Part shown: piece after piece, positions 61,557 to 64,000 of the stretch
Numbering within the stretch: position 1 is the first letter of the stretch
Layout of the letters: every line of letters begins with the position of its first letter
Assembly (NCBI GenBank): GCA_041395565.1
Contig: JAWLAI010000003.1
Location: 310,001 to 374,000, forward strand
Direction: 5' to 3'
Source of the DNA: Pseudomonadota bacterium
Lineage (GTDB): Bacteria > Pseudomonadota > Gammaproteobacteria > UBA9214
DNA: 64,000 bases
Made by a program: the position numbers and the translations under genes
The notes under the pieces: model-generated
Seen by the model: only the letters and a program-made list of their open reading frames with translations
The model's database searches: none
What the model was told of the DNA's origin: nothing

Positions 61557-63674
61557 ATGGGCAAGATTCTGAAAATCCTTCTCTCGGTCGCAGCGCTCCT
61601 GGTCGCCCTGATCGTGGTCGCAGCCATTGTGCTGCCCATGGTCATCGACCCGAACGATTACAAGCCGCAGATCATCAAGGCGGCTGAAGACAAGACCGGG
61701 CGCAAGCTGGAAATCGACGGCGACATCGGACTGTCGGTGTTTCCGTGGCTCGGTCTGGAACTCGGGGCCGTGCGGCTTGGCAATGCGCAGGGGTTCAGCG
61801 ACCCCTACATGGTCAGCATGACCGCGGCGCAGATCAGGGTGAAGCTGCTGCCGTTGCTGAAGAAGCAGCTCGAGGTGGATACCGTGAAGCTGGCCGGGCT
61901 CCGGCTCAGCCTGGAACAGGACGAGCAGGGCCGCACCAACTGGGCGGACCTGCACACCGAAACCGCCCCCGAGGCCGCGCCCGAGACGACAGCCGGCGCG
62001 CATGAGCCGGCCGGGCTCGGCAGCCTGGCGGTCGGCGGCGTCGAGGTGACCGACGCGAGCATCACCTGGGAGGACCGCGCCAGCGGCGCCCGTTACGTGA
62101 TCGATGACCTCTCGTTCACGACCGGCGCGATCGCCGCGGGTCAGTCCTTCGACCTCGACCTGCGTTTCAAGGTGGTGTCGAAGGCGCCGGCGCTGGCGAG
62201 CCAGGTCGAGCTCACCGGCAACGTGTTCGTCGCGCCGAACCTGAAGGCGGTCGATATCAAGCAGGTCATGCTCAATCTCCACGCCCAGGGCGACGCGGTA
62301 CCCGGCGGGCAGGCCCGCGTCTCGCTGAAGACAGACCTGGCCATGGACCTGACCGCACAGACCCTGCGCGTACCCAACCTGGCGCTCGAGGCCCTGGGTC
62401 TGAATATCACCGGCGACATCGACGGCAGCGGGATCGGCGGTGCGGCACCCCAGTTCGACGGCGGCCTCAAGATCGCGGGCTTCAGGCCGCGTGACCTGAT
62501 CCGCAACCTGGGCCAGCCGGTGCCGGTCACCACGGATCAGTCGGCGCTCGGCAGGGCCGATGCGGCGCTCGACTGGGATGCCTCCACGAAGCATTTCGCG
62601 GTCAAGGCGCTCACGCTGCACCTGGACGACACCACCGTGACCGGCAACGCGCGCATCGACTCCTTCGCGGCGCCGGCCATTGCCTTCACGCTGGCCGTCG
62701 ACACCTTCGACCTCGACCGCTACCTGCCTCCGCCGCCAGCGGCGGACGCCGCCCCGGCCGCGCCGGACAGCGGCGCGGCTGCCGGTCCGCCGCCGCTGGA
62801 GGGGCTGCGCCAGCTCAACCTCAACGGCAAGATCACGGTGGCCGAGATGCGCGCCTTCAATCTGGAATACCGCGACGCCGAGCTGCAGGTGAAGTCGCGT
62901 GACGGTGTCCTGCGCCTGCATCCGCTCGGTGCGAAGCTCTACGGTGGCAGTTACCAGGGCGATATCACGCTCGATGCGAGCAAGAAGACCCCGCGCATCT
63001 CGGTGAATGAAAACATCAACGGCGTGCAGGCCGGGCCGCTGCTCAAGGACCTGCTGGGCGAGGAGCGGGTGCTGGGAACGGCCAGCATGACGGCGAAATT
63101 CACCGGCAGCGGCATGACGCCGGAGGCGCTGCGGCGCAACGTGAACGGCAATGCCTCCTTCGCGTTCACCAACGGCGCCGTGAAGGGCGTCAACGTCGCC
63201 GCGCTCATCCGCGCGGCGCGGGCGCGGCTCAAGGGTCAGGCCATCCCGGCGGAAAGCGGCCCGAACCAGACCGATTTCACCGAACTGACCGGCACGGTGA
63301 ACGTGACCGACGGGCTGGCGCGCAACGACGACCTGCTGCTGCAGTCGCCGCTGCTGCGCATCGCCGGCGCCGGGCAGACCAGCCTCGTCGACGAGTCCAT
63401 CGACTATACCCTGACCGCCAAGCTGGTCGGCTCGCTCGAAGGGCAGGGCGGCAAGGGCCTGGAGGACCTCAAGGGGGTCTCGATCCCGGTGAAAGTGGGG
63501 GGCAGCTGGAGCAAGCCGACCTATGCCCCGGATGTCGCGGCCGCGCTCAGCGAGTCCGCCAAGGCGAAGGTCAAGGAAAAGGTTGACGAGAAGGTCGACG
63601 AGCAGAAGCAGAAGCTCCAGGAGAAGATCCAGGACAAGCTCGGCGACAAGCTGCTCAAGGGCCTGTTCAAGTAA
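61557..63674 (+). CDS. AsmA family protein
   Basis: 705 aa. One N-terminal membrane segment (LLSVAALLVALIVVAAIVLP) is followed by DPNDYKPQIIKAAEDKTGRKLEIDGDIGLSVFPWLGLELG, the AsmA opening, and a long beta-rich periplasmic region; the C-terminal AsmA_2 part contains NVNGNASFAFTNGAVKGVNVAALIR. A Lys/Glu-rich tail ends the protein. AsmA-like proteins are thought to bridge the membranes for phospholipid transport. Confidence 0.92.
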   Translation: MGKILKILLSVAALLVALIVVAAIVLPMVIDPNDYKPQIIKAAEDKTGRKLEIDGDIGLSVFPWLGLELGAVRLGNAQGFSDPYMVSMTAAQIRVKLLPLLKKQLEVDTVKLAGLRLSLEQDEQGRTNWADLHTETAPEAAPETTAGAHEPAGLGSLAVGGVEVTDASITWEDRASGARYVIDDLSFTTGAIAAGQSFDLDLRFKVVSKAPALASQVELTGNVFVAPNLKAVDIKQVMLNLHAQGDAVPGGQARVSLKTDLAMDLTAQTLRVPNLALEALGLNITGDIDGSGIGGAAPQFDGGLKIAGFRPRDLIRNLGQPVPVTTDQSALGRADAALDWDASTKHFAVKALTLHLDDTTVTGNARIDSFAAPAIAFTLAVDTFDLDRYLPPPPAADAAPAAPDSGAAAGPPPLEGLRQLNLNGKITVAEMRAFNLEYRDAELQVKSRDGVLRLHPLGAKLYGGSYQGDITLDASKKTPRISVNENINGVQAGPLLKDLLGEERVLGTASMTAKFTGSGMTPEALRRNVNGNASFAFTNGAVKGVNVAALIRAARARLKGQAIPAESGPNQTDFTELTGTVNVTDGLARNDDLLLQSPLLRIAGAGQTSLVDESIDYTLTAKLVGSLEGQGGKGLEDLKGVSIPVKVGGSWSKPTYAPDVAAALSESAKAKVKEKVDEKVDEQKQKLQEKIQDKLGDKLLKGLFK

Positions 63675-64000
63675 TTGCGCACCGCGGCGGCGGGTTTGAT
63701 GCTGTGCTGCATGCTGGCCGCCGGCGGCGCCCGGGCCGGCGCGATCCTGGACTCGTCTGTCACCCTGGCGCAAGGCGTCTACCGCATCGCGGTGGACGCA
63801 CGCATCGCTGCCCCGGTGGCGACGGTGTATGCGCGAATCACCGATTACGATCACCTCTCCCGCATCAACCATGCGATCGAGACCAGCCATGTGCTGCGCA
63901 CGGACAGTCCGACCCGCCATCGCGTCAGGTCCGTGATCAAGGCCTGCGTCCTGTTCTTCTGCCGGCGCGTGCACCAGGTCCAGGACATGACCCAGGACGA
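63675..64000 (+). CDS. SRPBCC (START-like) family protein, 5' part only
   Basis: The frame begins right after the AsmA stop (TTG at 63675; ATG at 63699 is the alternative) and runs off the window. About 108 residues are visible: a hydrophobic signal sequence ending GARA-GA, then VYRIAVDARIAAPVATVYARITDYDHLSRINHAI, the opening of a polyketide-cyclase/START-like domain. It may bind a lipid or quinone; coupling to asmA suggests an envelope role. Confidence 0.75.
   Translation, partial: MRTAAAGLMLCCMLAAGGARAGAILDSSVTLAQGVYRIAVDARIAAPVATVYARITDYDHLSRINHAIETSHVLRTDSPTRHRVRSVIKACVLFFCRRVHQVQDMTQD

Noticed and set aside
61122..63974. Minus-strand frame of 950 codons opposite asmA
   Set aside because: Antisense shadow of AsmA and the coiled-coil gene; no start signal or domain.

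Overview
The window is GC-rich chromosomal DNA from a gammaproteobacterium that most resembles a sulfur-oxidising, autotrophic, facultatively anaerobic lineage. The indications are two sulfur-globule-type proteins, phosphoribulokinase (Calvin cycle), two exported DsrE-family proteins, a SulP anion transporter, heme A synthase, an FNR-type regulator with matching operators, NnrS, and many c-type cytochromes. No species can be assigned by reading alone. No phage, insertion sequence, CRISPR array or rRNA was seen. There is one tRNA, tRNA-Gly(CCC).

Layout. 0-3 kb: an SQR-like flavoprotein and a dihydrolipoamide-dehydrogenase-type flavoprotein, divergent. 2.8-10.5 kb: a complete phosphate module, pstSCAB on the minus strand and phoU-phoB-phoR on the plus strand, diverging from a region with one Pho box for each direction. 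An intrinsic terminator or attenuator lies between pstS and pstC. 10.6-13.2 kb: NnrS, a rhomboid protease and an FNR-like regulator. 13.4-18.4 kb: an ABC/FtsX/HlyD-type export system and a DUF4136 lipoprotein. 18.5-29 kb: PilZ, LOG family, beta-CASP nuclease, a heavy-metal-binding protein, several unknown small or membrane proteins, a CBS protein, a patatin and a HerA-like ATPase. 29.2-30.4 kb: an MlaC-like protein and a sulfur-globule protein.

30.5-48.6 kb is the most interesting part. A diheme cytochrome fused to DUF302 is followed by a second DUF302 protein. Next come a membrane-anchored Fe-S/flavin oxidoreductase with a Sel1/ankyrin protein on the minus strand. On the plus strand follow a CcmI-like TPR protein, a b-type-heme-like membrane protein, a cytochrome with 21 CXXCH motifs, a second giant cytochrome with about 40 heme motifs and a SPOR domain, and a SPOR-TPR protein ending in a predicted outer-membrane beta-barrel. 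DUF6502 and DUF5666 proteins complete the run. I read this as a candidate trans-envelope electron conduit of porin-cytochrome type. The giant cytochrome frame is broken by several small deletions inside a near-identical 279-bp tandem repeat, more likely consensus errors than real decay.

48.6-64 kb is ordinary metabolism: thiopurine methyltransferase, a c553-type cytochrome, heme A synthase, a DsrE-like protein, phosphoribulokinase, TrmB, SulP, ThiG/ThiS, an acyl-CoA synthetase, a 32-residue membrane peptide, an exported DsrE protein, tRNA-Gly, a second sulfur-globule-like protein, AsmA and a partial SRPBCC protein.

A regulatory theme links the window. FNR-type boxes (TTGAT-N4-ATCAA, or one or two mismatches) with a -10 element 19-24 nt beyond precede the LOG/beta-CASP operon, the DUF6455 gene, the CBS gene, the cytochrome-DUF302 operon and the c553 gene. 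Two further perfect boxes stand where no gene is obvious, and one of these may drive a small RNA.
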